A program made the position numbers and the translations under genes. A stretch of 64,000 bases of DNA. Source: Pseudohongiella sp. O18. GTDB taxonomy: Bacteria; Pseudomonadota; Gammaproteobacteria; Pseudomonadales; Pseudohongiellaceae. Position 1 is the stretch's first letter. Each line of letters begins with the position of its first letter. This document shows, piece by piece, positions 26,297 through 34,840 of this stretch. The DNA is taken from assembly GCF_021729085.1 (NCBI RefSeq), contig NZ_JAJSAR010000002.1, positions 434,001 through 498,000 on the forward strand. The letters run 5' to 3'. The notes under the pieces are model-generated. The model worked only from the letters and a program-made list of their open reading frames with translations, was not told where the DNA came from and did not search any database.

Positions 26297-26516
26297 CGCT
26301 GCGCGCGACCTCATCCCGTAATTGAGTAGCAGCGCATGTGTCGTCCTTACGAGTTCGTCTAATGGGGTTGACGGCACACCACCATCAAATACATACGTTA
26401 TGATTTGGGGTGACAATCTGGTGAGATTCGTTGGACATCCAACTTTGACAACGTGAACGTTGAGTTCGATGCACCTGCCACTATAAAAAGCGCCAGTTCT
26501 TAACGCGGAGCACCAT

Positions 26517-26942
26517 GTGATCACAGATAATCATAAAGAAATAGAAAACCTGTTTCACGCCATCGGCGAAACCTTCTCCAGGCTCGACTTCGACGCCTGG
26601 CTCGCACTTTTCACCACACCTAGAACCATCATATCCAAAGGCAATATTTTCTCATCCGCCTCAACCGAAGAAACCCGCAATAAAATGATGCCTGTGTTCG
26701 ACAGCCTGCGCCAACGCGGTTTTACCCACACCCGTCTCGACAAATGCAACATCAAACTGCTCGGCAAAACCAACGCCATGGTCAGCACCGTCTGGACCCG
26801 ACTCGACAGCAACGGCGACGTCATCGAAACACTGGGCGCTACCTACACTCTGGTGCTGACCGACGATGCCTGGAAAGTCGCCGTTGTCATGTCACATCGC
26901 GCCGACGTGATGGCGATTCCGGACCAGAGTCAAGACTCGTAG
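26517..26942 (+). CDS. NTF2/SnoaL-like protein
   Basis: 141 aa, GTG start with GCGGAG about 7 nt upstream. The N-terminal helices (IENLFHAIGETFSRLDFDAWLALF) and C-terminal strands (TYTLVLTDDAWKVAVVMSH) form a cone-shaped NTF2 fold. No catalytic residue can be named. It overlaps the oppositely oriented PEBP gene by 13 nt at the 3' end. Many such proteins are orphan and of unknown substrate. Confidence 0.65.
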   Translation: MITDNHKEIENLFHAIGETFSRLDFDAWLALFTTPRTIISKGNIFSSASTEETRNKMMPVFDSLRQRGFTHTRLDKCNIKLLGKTNAMVSTVWTRLDSNGDVIETLGATYTLVLTDDAWKVAVVMSHRADVMAIPDQSQDS

Positions 26943-27406
26943 TAAGCCACAAGCCGGTTCATGCCCAGCACGTGTGGCTCGACTCTTTCCAGGAATTCCG
27001 CGAGTTCCTGCCCGTCAGCCAGCGACGGCTCCAGATTCAGCGCCAATACCCAGAAATAATAATGGTGCCGACCGTGACCGGGTGGCGGCTTGGGACCACC
27101 ATAACCGATGCTGTCAAAATTATTCAGCCCCTGTGCGTAGTCCGTGCAACCCTGTGGCAAATGATTCACTTTGGGCGGAATGTTGTAAACCAACCAATGC
27201 ACAAAGCCGTAATTACCTGTTGTCGAGATCAGAGGGGCATCCGGATCGTGACAGAATATCGCCAGTGACTTTGTGCCCTCGGGCACCTTGCTCCACGTCA
27301 GCTCTGGCGACACATTGCCACCGTCATGGCTGTGCCTGTCATCGATACGCTCACCCTGTTTCAGGTCGTGACTGGTCAGTTTCATGTCTGAAAGTGCAAA
27401 TGTCAT
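26930..27406 (-). CDS. YbhB/YbcL family Raf-kinase-inhibitor-like protein (PEBP)
   Basis: 158 aa. The motif CHDPDAPL (Cys-His-Asp-Pro-Asp-Ala-Pro) is the PEBP ligand-binding signature and is followed by FVHWLVYNIP and GYGGPKPPPGHGRHHYYFW, the second and third conserved blocks. AGGAGT precedes the start. No signal peptide, so cytoplasmic like YbhB. The biological role in bacteria is unsettled; these bind small anionic or lipid-like ligands. Confidence 0.9.
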   Translation of the reverse strand: MTFALSDMKLTSHDLKQGERIDDRHSHDGGNVSPELTWSKVPEGTKSLAIFCHDPDAPLISTTGNYGFVHWLVYNIPPKVNHLPQGCTDYAQGLNNFDSIGYGGPKPPPGHGRHHYYFWVLALNLEPSLADGQELAEFLERVEPHVLGMNRLVAYYES

Positions 27407-27474
27407 GAGGACTCCTTTATTGTCAGATTGTGATCGTGGAATACTTGAATATTACCTTACGGAGACCGGTCCGC

Positions 27475-29034
27475 ATGTTCAAGCGTAAACTGTACCTGTT
27501 TGCCGGGGCATCCAGCGTGGCCTTGGTCGTCGTCCTGCTGGCCGCCGCTGTATCCGCGCAGATTACCCGCCAGAACCTCTCACAGAGCACCATGGCCCAG
27601 ACTCTGCTGATAGAACACCAGCAGCTGTCCAGCATCTCCTACCGCCTGTTCAAGCAGCTCACCGACGGACTGATTTTTGGCCAGACCGCCAATCAGGCCG
27701 AGGTTCGCAACAAAAAGGAGCAGATAGATGAGTCACTCAGCAACATCCGGCGTCTGGAACTGACGCAGCGTGAATCGCTGGGTGCAGAAGCGACCCGTGG
27801 CAGCGTTGAAGACACCGAAGACCTGGCGCTGCTGATTACGCAGATTATTGAAGAATTCCAGTCAATCGCTGCAAGCGGCAGTGATGTGCCCCTGAGCCGG
27901 CAGGAAAGGGTGAGAACCCTGCTTGAGGTGACCATCGATAACCAGTTCCGCGAAGCCATCAATGATGCCGTTTCGCGTCAGAGCAATGTCGTGGCTGCCA
28001 TCAATGCCCGCATCGACACGCTGAACACCGCCATTGTCTGGTTTACCGCTGCCTTCGGTTTGCTGGGACTGCCACTGATCGTGCTGGCCTGCCGCTGGCT
28101 GATCAATCAGCTCTATCCTCCCTTGCAGACCATCTCCAGCGGCGCCGAGGCGCTGGCACAGGGCAACTATGACCACCGTCTGCCAGACACGCTGGATCAG
28201 GAGTTTCTGCCCATCGTGCAGTCCTTCAATTCCATGGGACGGCAACTGCAGGAGCACAAGCTCATGGCAGAGCGCTCACGCAAACAGCTTGAGTTCGAAG
28301 TGGAACAGCGCACCAAAGAACTGATGGACGCGAATAACAAGCTGACTGACATCGATAATCGCCGGCGTCAGTTTCTGGCAGATCTAAGTCACGAGTTACG
28401 CACCCCGTTGACAGTCATCCGCGGTGAGGCTCAAGTGACCCTGCGCCAGCCTATCGTTACTGAAGACGCCAGCCGGCAAACTCTGGAGTCCATTCTTAGC
28501 CAGGCCGTCGGACTCAGCCGGCTGGTCGATGACCTGTTACTCCTGGCACGTGCCGATTCCGGCCAGCTGGTAATTGAGCCGCAGTGGATTGACATGGCCA
28601 GCTGGTTGCGACAGCAGACTGAACACTGGCAACGGCTTGCACCGACCCACCGTATAGAAATGGAATGGGCCTTTGATGACGAGGGGGCGCAGCTCTACGG
28701 CGATGAACAGCGTTTGACACAGGTCATTGCCATTCTTGTCAACAATGCCGTTAAGTACAGTGACCCGAATACCCGTGTCATGGTTAAGGCGTCACAGTCC
28801 GCCACTGACTTCAGGATCTCCGTGATTGATCAGGGACCCGGGATTTCTCCCTCCGATCTGCCTTATATCTTCGAGCGATTTGTCAGGATCAACCGTTCCA
28901 TTGAAGGTTCGGGACTCGGCCTGGCGATCGCACGTACCATCGCCGAAGCCCATCATGGCGAGCTGAGCGTTGAGTCAGTCGTCGGCAGGGGATCAGCCTT
29001 TACGCTGACACTGCCCAGGGAGCCGCAGCCATGA
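27475..29034 (+). CDS. Membrane sensor histidine kinase
   Basis: 519 aa from MFKRKLYL, with GGAGA 11 nt upstream; an in-frame upstream start is possible. One helix near residues 5-27, a periplasmic helical sensor region to about 185, a second helix (FTAAFGLLGLPLIVLACRWL), HAMP, then HisKA with SHELRTPLTVIRG and HATPase with NNAVKYS and GSGLGLAIAR. It phosphorylates the OmpR-type regulator encoded next, whose ATG overlaps its TGA. The signal is unknown. The adjacent convergent carbonic anhydrase gene is not necessarily its target. Confidence 0.9.
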   Translation: MFKRKLYLFAGASSVALVVVLLAAAVSAQITRQNLSQSTMAQTLLIEHQQLSSISYRLFKQLTDGLIFGQTANQAEVRNKKEQIDESLSNIRRLELTQRESLGAEATRGSVEDTEDLALLITQIIEEFQSIAASGSDVPLSRQERVRTLLEVTIDNQFREAINDAVSRQSNVVAAINARIDTLNTAIVWFTAAFGLLGLPLIVLACRWLINQLYPPLQTISSGAEALAQGNYDHRLPDTLDQEFLPIVQSFNSMGRQLQEHKLMAERSRKQLEFEVEQRTKELMDANNKLTDIDNRRRQFLADLSHELRTPLTVIRGEAQVTLRQPIVTEDASRQTLESILSQAVGLSRLVDDLLLLARADSGQLVIEPQWIDMASWLRQQTEHWQRLAPTHRIEMEWAFDDEGAQLYGDEQRLTQVIAILVNNAVKYSDPNTRVMVKASQSATDFRISVIDQGPGISPSDLPYIFERFVRINRSIEGSGLGLAIARTIAEAHHGELSVESVVGRGSAFTLTLPREPQP

Positions 29035-29720
29035 GGGTGCTGATAGCCGATGACGAGCGATCCCTGCTTAACTTCATTGCGCGCGGGCTTGGCGCGGAAG
29101 GTATTGAATGCACGACGGTCAACCAGCTGCACGAGGTCAGCATGCAGGCCTATCAGCAGCAACCGGATGTCATCGTGCTGGATCGCATGTTTGCCGATGA
29201 GGACAGCCTGCTGGAACTGCCGGCGATTCTGAAGCGTTCGCCGAAGAGCAGGGTGCTGCTGTTGACCGCACTGGATGACGTCGCTGACCGAGTTGCAGGA
29301 CTGCGAGCCGGCGCGGATGACTACCTGTGCAAACCCTTTGATTTTGACGAATTGCTGGCCCGTGTGCAGGCACTGGGACGACGCCTCGATGCACCGGCGC
29401 AGGAAAGCGGCGATATCATTCAACAGGGCGCGATTACGCTGGATATTGGCAGCCGACTGGTGGTCCGCGACGGTGAGGAGATATCCCTGACCAGTCTGGA
29501 ATTTGATCTGCTGATGTTCCTGATGCAGAACCACGGCAAGGCTCTTTCCCGCGAGCGCATTCTCAACAAGGTCTGGGGGCATCAGTCCGAGCCCCTGACC
29601 AATATCGTTGATGTCTACGTCAGCCGGCTGCGACAGAAGCTTGACAGCCCCCCACCAGCTGAATCCATGATCCAGACGGTGAGGGGGCTCGGATACCGCT
29701 TCCGGGCATTACATGGGTGA
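29031..29720 (+). CDS. OmpR/PhoB-family response regulator
   Basis: 229 aa. Receiver domain with acidic pair D8-D9 in LIADDERS, phospho-acceptor D in VIVLDRMF and K in CKPFDFDELL, then a winged-helix domain with SLTSLEFDLLMFL, HQSEPLTNIVDVYVSRLRQKL and a GLGYRF ending. It is coupled to the kinase gene by ATGA. Its 3' end overlaps the convergent carbonic anhydrase gene by 12 nt. Confidence 0.93.
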   Translation: MRVLIADDERSLLNFIARGLGAEGIECTTVNQLHEVSMQAYQQQPDVIVLDRMFADEDSLLELPAILKRSPKSRVLLLTALDDVADRVAGLRAGADDYLCKPFDFDELLARVQALGRRLDAPAQESGDIIQQGAITLDIGSRLVVRDGEEISLTSLEFDLLMFLMQNHGKALSRERILNKVWGHQSEPLTNIVDVYVSRLRQKLDSPPPAESMIQTVRGLGYRFRALHG

Positions 29721-30560
29721 CAGCAGCGACGGATGCGTCACCAGGTTGCGCACGCCGTGTGCCTGGGTCTCCTCAAACACATTGTCATTACACCATTCCC
29801 CGACCGTTTCGATGTCGACAAAGGCAACGTTGGGCCGGACGCTCCAGCTGACCAGCAAGGGCGAACCATTTTCATTGTAGGCAGGACCCGTTGTTGATCC
29901 GGCGTATTGAATCGGCGTGCCAGTGTCAGTAGGAATGTTCAATGCCTGGTGATAGCCATTGCGCTCACCGATGGCCGCCAGCTCATTGAAGTCCAGCGCC
30001 GAGCGATCATTGACCAGCACCAGTACCTGTCCTTCCACACGCAACTGCGGGTTCATGGTGTTGTCATTCAGGCAGGCGCCCAGTGTAGGGCCTGGATTGA
30101 TCTGCGCGCTGCTGAACACATAATGTACTTCAATGGTATCTCCCGGCATCAGGGACTCGTTATTGGTGGGGCAGATGTTCCCCGTGATTGGTGCCAGCTG
30201 GCTGGCAGCCAGTTCGCCGTCATAGAGAAAACCGGTGTGATTGCCGTGGCCGTCGCCGTTACCGGCATAGACAGTGAACTCCCCACCTTTGTGCTCAGCA
30301 TTCTTGTGGAAATGGATGTTGCACAGGTTCAACTGCTCGTACTGCGGGGCCAGACTGAACTGACGCGTGTTCTCGCCAAGCGGGTTTGACAGATCACGAG
30401 GCGACTGCGGACCGAAGCCTTTGCCAGCGGTATTCTCCAGCAGTTTCTGATTCTGTTGCTCGATAACGCTGTCGGCGACGGCTGCGCCGTTGTCATTGGC
30501 ATACACTGCCAGGGAAGCTGACATGCTGATAATGCCAGCCATTGCTGCCATTGATTTCAT
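29709..30560 (-). CDS. Delta-class carbonic anhydrase, exported
   Basis: 283 aa with a signal peptide ending near AVYA. LCNIHFHKNAEHKG around residue 80 supplies an H-x-H and a further H, the likely zinc ligands of the delta class, and cysteines nearby (LCNIH, GNICPTN) may pair in the periplasm. The C-terminal part (LLVSWSVRPNVAFVDIETVGEW) completes the beta fold. The enzyme interconverts CO2 and bicarbonate outside the cytoplasm. The AT-rich 90-nt region upstream should contain its promoter. Class assignment is from the H-rich motif and overall pattern, from memory. Confidence 0.75.
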   Translation of the reverse strand: MKSMAAMAGIISMSASLAVYANDNGAAVADSVIEQQNQKLLENTAGKGFGPQSPRDLSNPLGENTRQFSLAPQYEQLNLCNIHFHKNAEHKGGEFTVYAGNGDGHGNHTGFLYDGELAASQLAPITGNICPTNNESLMPGDTIEVHYVFSSAQINPGPTLGACLNDNTMNPQLRVEGQVLVLVNDRSALDFNELAAIGERNGYHQALNIPTDTGTPIQYAGSTTGPAYNENGSPLLVSWSVRPNVAFVDIETVGEWCNDNVFEETQAHGVRNLVTHPSLLSPM

Positions 30561-30661
30561 CTATTCACTCCTGCTGTGGATTAAGTGGCCCCAAAGGTAG
30601 TGAAAGATTCCGAATTGATAATGAATTAATTATTAAAAGTTTATGAACAGCGTGGTGGCAG

Positions 30662-30958
30662 GTGATGACCAGACTGGCGGCCGACAACGCCAACGTCCAC
30701 TGGGTCGACATCACCGATAGAGACGAAGAGTTACGCCAACAGAGTATCGACCCCGAGCGGGCGCTGCGAGAACTCCACGTCAAAGATGCCAACGGGCAGA
30801 TTCACATCGAAATAGATGCCTACCAGCTATTGATGCGCCGCGCCCCCATTCTGCGCCCAGTGGGCTGGCTGATTGGTCTGCCCGTGATCAAACCCATCCT
30901 TTCCAGGCTGTACCGGCGCATGGTGGATAAACGATTGGAACGCACCGGGCGAGGGTAA
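30662..30958 (+). pseudogene. N-terminally truncated DCC-family (DUF393) protein
   Basis: About 98 codons match the second half of DUF393 thiol-oxidoreductase-like proteins: VHWVDITDRDEELRQQSID, ALRELHVKDANGQIHIEIDAYQLL and LPVIKPILSRLYRRMVDKR. The family's N-terminal DGxCPLC segment is missing; a TGA stop lies 18 nt before the first GTG and only TAWWQ is encoded between. The 5' end was probably lost, perhaps when the flanking AT-rich region formed. Translation from GTG/ATG is possible but the product would lack the dithiol. Confidence 0.7.
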
Positions 30959-31091
30959 GTACCACCCCTAAGCGCTATCCCGGACAGGCTTGACCCAAAT
31001 CAAAAGCAGCGCGAGCACCAGCAGGTATTGTGGGGGTAGCTAACACAACCCAGACCGCGACCTTTTACATGCTTGCCTGGAATTCACCCCA

Positions 31092-31928
31092 ATGTCCGTC
31101 ACTGTTTATCTGCTCGCCATTCTCGTCATCACTGTGATTGTATTGTTTGACCGGCGACTGCTCGATCATCGCGCAGACCTCAACACCATGCATGAATTGC
31201 TGGCCTCGCAGCCCGCAAACCCTCCCGTCTTTACCCCGGAACGGGTTGCTGACCTGCCTGATCCTGCTCGACGTTACTTCCTGTACACCATTAAATCGGG
31301 CACGCCGCTGCTGAAGGTAGTCAACATCACCATGGCAGGGCGCTTTGGCATGGGCACCAAAGACAAACCCAATTACCTGGACTTCACTGCGACTCAAGTC
31401 CTGGCAATGCCGGCCGGATTCGTCTGGAAGATGCGTGCACGGCGCGGTGCCATGGTCTTGTCTGGGTCCGACAGTCAAAGCTGGACACGTTTCTGGCTGA
31501 TGGGTTTATTGCCAGTCGCCCGCATGGGGGGAGACCCCGATCATACCCGTTCAGCCTTTGGTCGTTATGTCGCCGAAGCCGTCTTCTGGACACCTGCCGC
31601 GTTGTTGCCTGGTCCCGGCGTGGTTTGGGAGGCCCTGGCAGCTGATCGTGCACAGGTAACCGTCGAGTATCAAGGGCTGACTCAGGTTGTAGAACTGACC
31701 GTGAGCGAGAATGGTCAGCCGATTCAGATCAGGTTTGATCGCTGGAGCAATGCTAATCCCAGGAAACAGTATCAGCTGCAATCGTTTGGCGGTTATCTAT
31801 CTGAATTTCGCGATTTTGGCGGTTTTCGTCTGCCGACACACCTTGAAGCAGGCAATCACTTTCAGACTGAACAGTACTTTCCATTTTTTGTGGCGGACGT
31901 GACTGAGATTGAGTTCGAGCATGGCTGA
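31092..31928 (+). CDS. DUF6544/DUF6920-type membrane-anchored protein
   Basis: 278 aa with one N-terminal membrane segment (VYLLAILVITVIVLF) and the rest probably periplasmic. VADLPDPARRYFLYTI, KPNYLDFTATQVLAMPAGFVWKM and FWTPAALLPGPGVVWE are the conserved blocks of this uncharacterised family. A beta-rich domain resembling lipid-carrier folds is plausible. Stands alone, followed by a convergent pair. Function unknown. Confidence 0.7.
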   Translation: MSVTVYLLAILVITVIVLFDRRLLDHRADLNTMHELLASQPANPPVFTPERVADLPDPARRYFLYTIKSGTPLLKVVNITMAGRFGMGTKDKPNYLDFTATQVLAMPAGFVWKMRARRGAMVLSGSDSQSWTRFWLMGLLPVARMGGDPDHTRSAFGRYVAEAVFWTPAALLPGPGVVWEALAADRAQVTVEYQGLTQVVELTVSENGQPIQIRFDRWSNANPRKQYQLQSFGGYLSEFRDFGGFRLPTHLEAGNHFQTEQYFPFFVADVTEIEFEHG

Positions 31929-31946
31929 CACGGATTATGCCTGGCT

Positions 31947-32600
31947 TCAATAACTCCGCAACCCCGGCAGCGGCGCCCGTCGCGTCGCAAACGCTGGCTG
32001 TTCAGTCAAACTGACACTGTGCTGCGCCACACCGGCTGCCGGCACCTCCACAGTAAACTCTGTCAGTTCCTGCCCGACACCTAAACCCTTGTGCCACATT
32101 CTTGCCGTGTAAGTTCCTGCCGGCAGATCCACAATTTTGCCTACACCTTCCATATCGCTGATGGCCATCAGATGCGACTCGCCGATATAGATATAACCGA
32201 CCATCCAGTCGTGGATATTGCATCCAATCGTGACAACGCCCGGTGTTTCAAATACCACAGGGGCGGCCGGGTCGCCGGTGTAAAGTGGCAGTTCAAATCT
32301 TTTTGTCGGCGAGAAAGAGTAAACGTGGTGATGCACATCATCACTGTTTGGAAAACTGACCGAGGTACCAGCAACAATAGCAATCACCGGCTCGACAAAC
32401 TCTTTGTTGATCTGATCAATGACAGCCGACTGCGGCCAGTCAGCCGGCTGTGGCAGGCCAGTGTTGATCAGCTCGACAACGGCACCCTCGACAGGATTAC
32501 CCGCTTCATCGCGAATTAATACCTCAAGGTCGCCTCCATATGCTGCGTGGCTCAGGCTGAGCATGACAGCAATCGACACACCAGTTTTGGTACAGGCCAT
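31947..32600 (-). CDS. Plastocyanin-like (methylamine-utilisation type) exported protein
   Basis: 217 aa with a signal peptide ending near AAYGG. The middle is a cupredoxin-like domain: IVAGTSVSFPNSDDVHHHVYSFS supplies an H-rich copper site and IGCNIHDWMVGYIYIG supplies the Cys and second His, with M downstream. A C-terminal carboxypeptidase-regulatory-like part (VDLPAGTYTARMWHKG) follows. Likely a periplasmic copper protein, though true redox activity is unproven. It is 2 nt from the beta-barrel gene upstream on the same strand, so they form an operon. Confidence 0.8.
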   Translation of the reverse strand: MACTKTGVSIAVMLSLSHAAYGGDLEVLIRDEAGNPVEGAVVELINTGLPQPADWPQSAVIDQINKEFVEPVIAIVAGTSVSFPNSDDVHHHVYSFSPTKRFELPLYTGDPAAPVVFETPGVVTIGCNIHDWMVGYIYIGESHLMAISDMEGVGKIVDLPAGTYTARMWHKGLGVGQELTEFTVEVPAAGVAQHSVSLTEQPAFATRRAPLPGLRSY

Positions 32601-32602
32601 GA

Positions 32603-33529
32603 TCAGAACCTCTTCAGGTAATCGAGATGAACGCGCGTTTCCCGATAACGCACACCCGCATCAGCGCGTGCCAGACGACGTTCAGCGCCCAGTGACAGCG
32701 AACTGTCCATTGATAAAGGCATGCTCCATTGCAGGCCGGCGGCGTAGCGGCGCGCCTCGACGCGATACGCCAGGTATCCTCGGTCAATACCGTTATCACG
32801 GGCAATTGCCTCACCGATCCGGAGCAGGGCACTGCCAGGTCGCGCACTGGCACCCGTGTCACCATCTGTCGCGCTGAGGTGCGCACTCAGGGCATGGCTG
32901 TTATAGAGCAGGTAGTCTGCCTGAATGGTCAGTTGCTGTTGCTCCTGATTAAAAACATCAACGTCAAAAGCAGGATTCGCAAGTAATTCGCGCCGCGATG
33001 GAGCTGATTGTGCCGTCCACGACCAGCTGCCACTGAGCTGAATGTTATCAGCAATCCAGCGGCTCAATGCTGCACTGTGCGAGTGCACCGGGCCGCTTCG
33101 AACCGAGCCATCAAACTCCTGATATAACCATTGTGAGCGCAGATTCAGGCGGGGTGCTTCGGGGCCAAGACCGAATTTGTGGCTATAGCCCACAGCTACG
33201 CCAGCCGCCAGCCTGTTCATGCCGCTGGTCTGCTGCCACAGGTCACCCTGGGTGAGCAGGCCAACGCTGAACCAGTTTCCTGGCGAGGTCACAAATCGCC
33301 AGTCCCGGTTGTAGTCCACCTGCAGCAATCTATCCGAAAATGTATTGAAGTCATCAGCCGCATTGGGGACGTTGCTGTGATGTGCCAGCCGCACACTCAG
33401 AATGGCATCCGATTCTGCCGCTCGGAGGGAGCTTGCCGGCTGCAGCAACAGCACACAAAGTAGTACCACTGCACTTTTGATCAGGCTGCGATGTGGGTCC
33501 TTGCTGTCCCGATTAACCTTGATCTCCAC
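32603..33529 (-). CDS. Outer-membrane beta-barrel protein paired with plastocyanin-like gene
   Basis: 308 aa with a signal peptide (LLCVLLLQPASSLRAAE). The rest alternates polar and hydrophobic residues in strands such as WFSVGLLTQGDLW, RLNLRSQWLYQEF and SLSLGAERRLA, and the last residue is F after YLKR, the usual BamA-recognition end. No plug or TonB box is seen. Related gene clusters often add a cyclic-di-GMP protein; none is here. Probably a channel or surface barrel working with the exported copper protein. Confidence 0.7.
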   Translation of the reverse strand: MEIKVNRDSKDPHRSLIKSAVVLLCVLLLQPASSLRAAESDAILSVRLAHHSNVPNAADDFNTFSDRLLQVDYNRDWRFVTSPGNWFSVGLLTQGDLWQQTSGMNRLAAGVAVGYSHKFGLGPEAPRLNLRSQWLYQEFDGSVRSGPVHSHSAALSRWIADNIQLSGSWSWTAQSAPSRRELLANPAFDVDVFNQEQQQLTIQADYLLYNSHALSAHLSATDGDTGASARPGSALLRIGEAIARDNGIDRGYLAYRVEARRYAAGLQWSMPLSMDSSLSLGAERRLARADAGVRYRETRVHLDYLKRF

Positions 33530-33592
33530 CAGAGATTCTCCATGTCTGAATCTCAGGTATTTTGCGCCTGAACTTGTGCGCTGTCTACGCTG

Positions 33593-33655
33593 TATGACGC
33601 CTCAGAACTACGTAGTCACATCCCTGCGCATGTAAAGAGCATGGCTGGCGTCATA
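33593..33655. repeat. 9-bp inverted repeat in lipoprotein upstream region
   Basis: TATGACGCC (33593-33601) and GGCGTCATA (33647-33655) are perfect complements 45 nt apart, in the 293-nt gap between the divergent beta-barrel and lipoprotein genes. A regulator site or weak hairpin; nothing else is seen in this gap apart from the ribosome site of the lipoprotein gene. Confidence 0.35.
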
Positions 33656-33822
33656 ACTTACAGAATACATAACTGATAAATCCAGAATATACCCTGGGCT
33701 GAGATCATGGTTGAGACAATTCATAAACACACGGCAGTAATCATAGTGAGATCCAATACTCAGTCACTCAGTGGAGAGCCCATCTGACCACTAAGCCTCC
33801 ACCGCGCCAACAAGGAGGTACT

Positions 33823-34764
33823 ATGAAAATTTTTATTGCGTGTTTTCTGGCCCTGTTTACAACCGCCTGTGTGTCATTCAAGCCTGTAGAGCTTGGAAGC
33901 GTTCAGAGCATTACTGATACCAGCGCTTGTGGCACTCCAGTCACAGACATTTGCAAGGCCAGACTCTATGCGTCTGGCGCCTCTCAGCAATATAAAACCG
34001 CAGTGCTTGAAAACTACGATAAAAATAATGAGTACGATTCCTGGATTCTCAATCTGGTCACCCTGGGTATTGGCGCTGAAGTGGCCGAACTTCACTCAGA
34101 CGTATTAAAGACATCTGCGATGGGTCTTGGTTATCAGTCTGCCAGGAAAACGTATCGAAGTATCCCGTTTCAGTTGCAGATATACACCAGTGCCATCAGT
34201 GCCACCCAGTGTGTTTACGACAACTCACAGCGACTGGAGGAAGGCTTTTCGCATTTTCAGACGATACAGAGCATTGCTTCACAGTTGAATCAGTCAAAAA
34301 ATATTCTGGATACTAATCAATCGGCGATAAATCAAATTATTAGCGATCATTATGAAGAGCTTGGCTCATACAGTCAGGTCGCGGCCAGGTTAGACCGAGC
34401 TCTGGACCTGGCGGAACGATCCCTGGAGGCGCTTGAAACCGCCGACAATGAAGTTGTAAAGAGCATACAAAGAATCGAAATCACAATCCTGCAGCGCTTT
34501 AACGGCCAGCTTCCTGATATCGACACGATTACCACACAGCTTCGGACGCAGATTGCTGAGAATATTGAACTGGAAGAGGGCGGCAAGGTAAGTGAGACGC
34601 CGGCTGGCAACGTACCTCTGTTGGGTCTCGCTGATTCTCTGGACGCACGTCTTCAACAACAACTGGAAACGGCTCTCGCAGCAATGAACGCCTTGGCCAG
34701 CCTGAGAGTGGAGCGATACCTGTCAGATCTGAATCTGGTAAAAGCCTGTTCGGTGAGCGTTTAA
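33823..34764 (+). CDS. Lipoprotein of unknown function, coiled-coil rich
   Basis: 313 aa. The start follows AAGGAGGT by 4 nt, an almost perfect ribosome site. A lipobox LFTTAC places the lipid on C16. From about residue 120 the protein is mostly helical and heptad-like (AARLDRALDLAERSLEALETADNEVVKSIQRIEI), so an extended periplasmic coiled coil is likely. No enzymatic motif. Two cysteines in the early mature part (SACGTPVTDICKA) may form a disulphide. Function unknown. Confidence 0.6.
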   Translation: MKIFIACFLALFTTACVSFKPVELGSVQSITDTSACGTPVTDICKARLYASGASQQYKTAVLENYDKNNEYDSWILNLVTLGIGAEVAELHSDVLKTSAMGLGYQSARKTYRSIPFQLQIYTSAISATQCVYDNSQRLEEGFSHFQTIQSIASQLNQSKNILDTNQSAINQIISDHYEELGSYSQVAARLDRALDLAERSLEALETADNEVVKSIQRIEITILQRFNGQLPDIDTITTQLRTQIAENIELEEGGKVSETPAGNVPLLGLADSLDARLQQQLETALAAMNALASLRVERYLSDLNLVKACSVSV

Positions 34765-34840
34765 AAATGTAGCCAGCACGTGCGTCGCCATGCCGGTATG
34801 CTAGTCTAGAGGTCTGACCGAACCACGGACCCTGCCGCGC

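Noticed and set aside
26297-26403. GTTATGA after the serine hydrolase as a further attC
   Set aside because: No matching left core or stem was found; the stop is not in a TAAC-type core.
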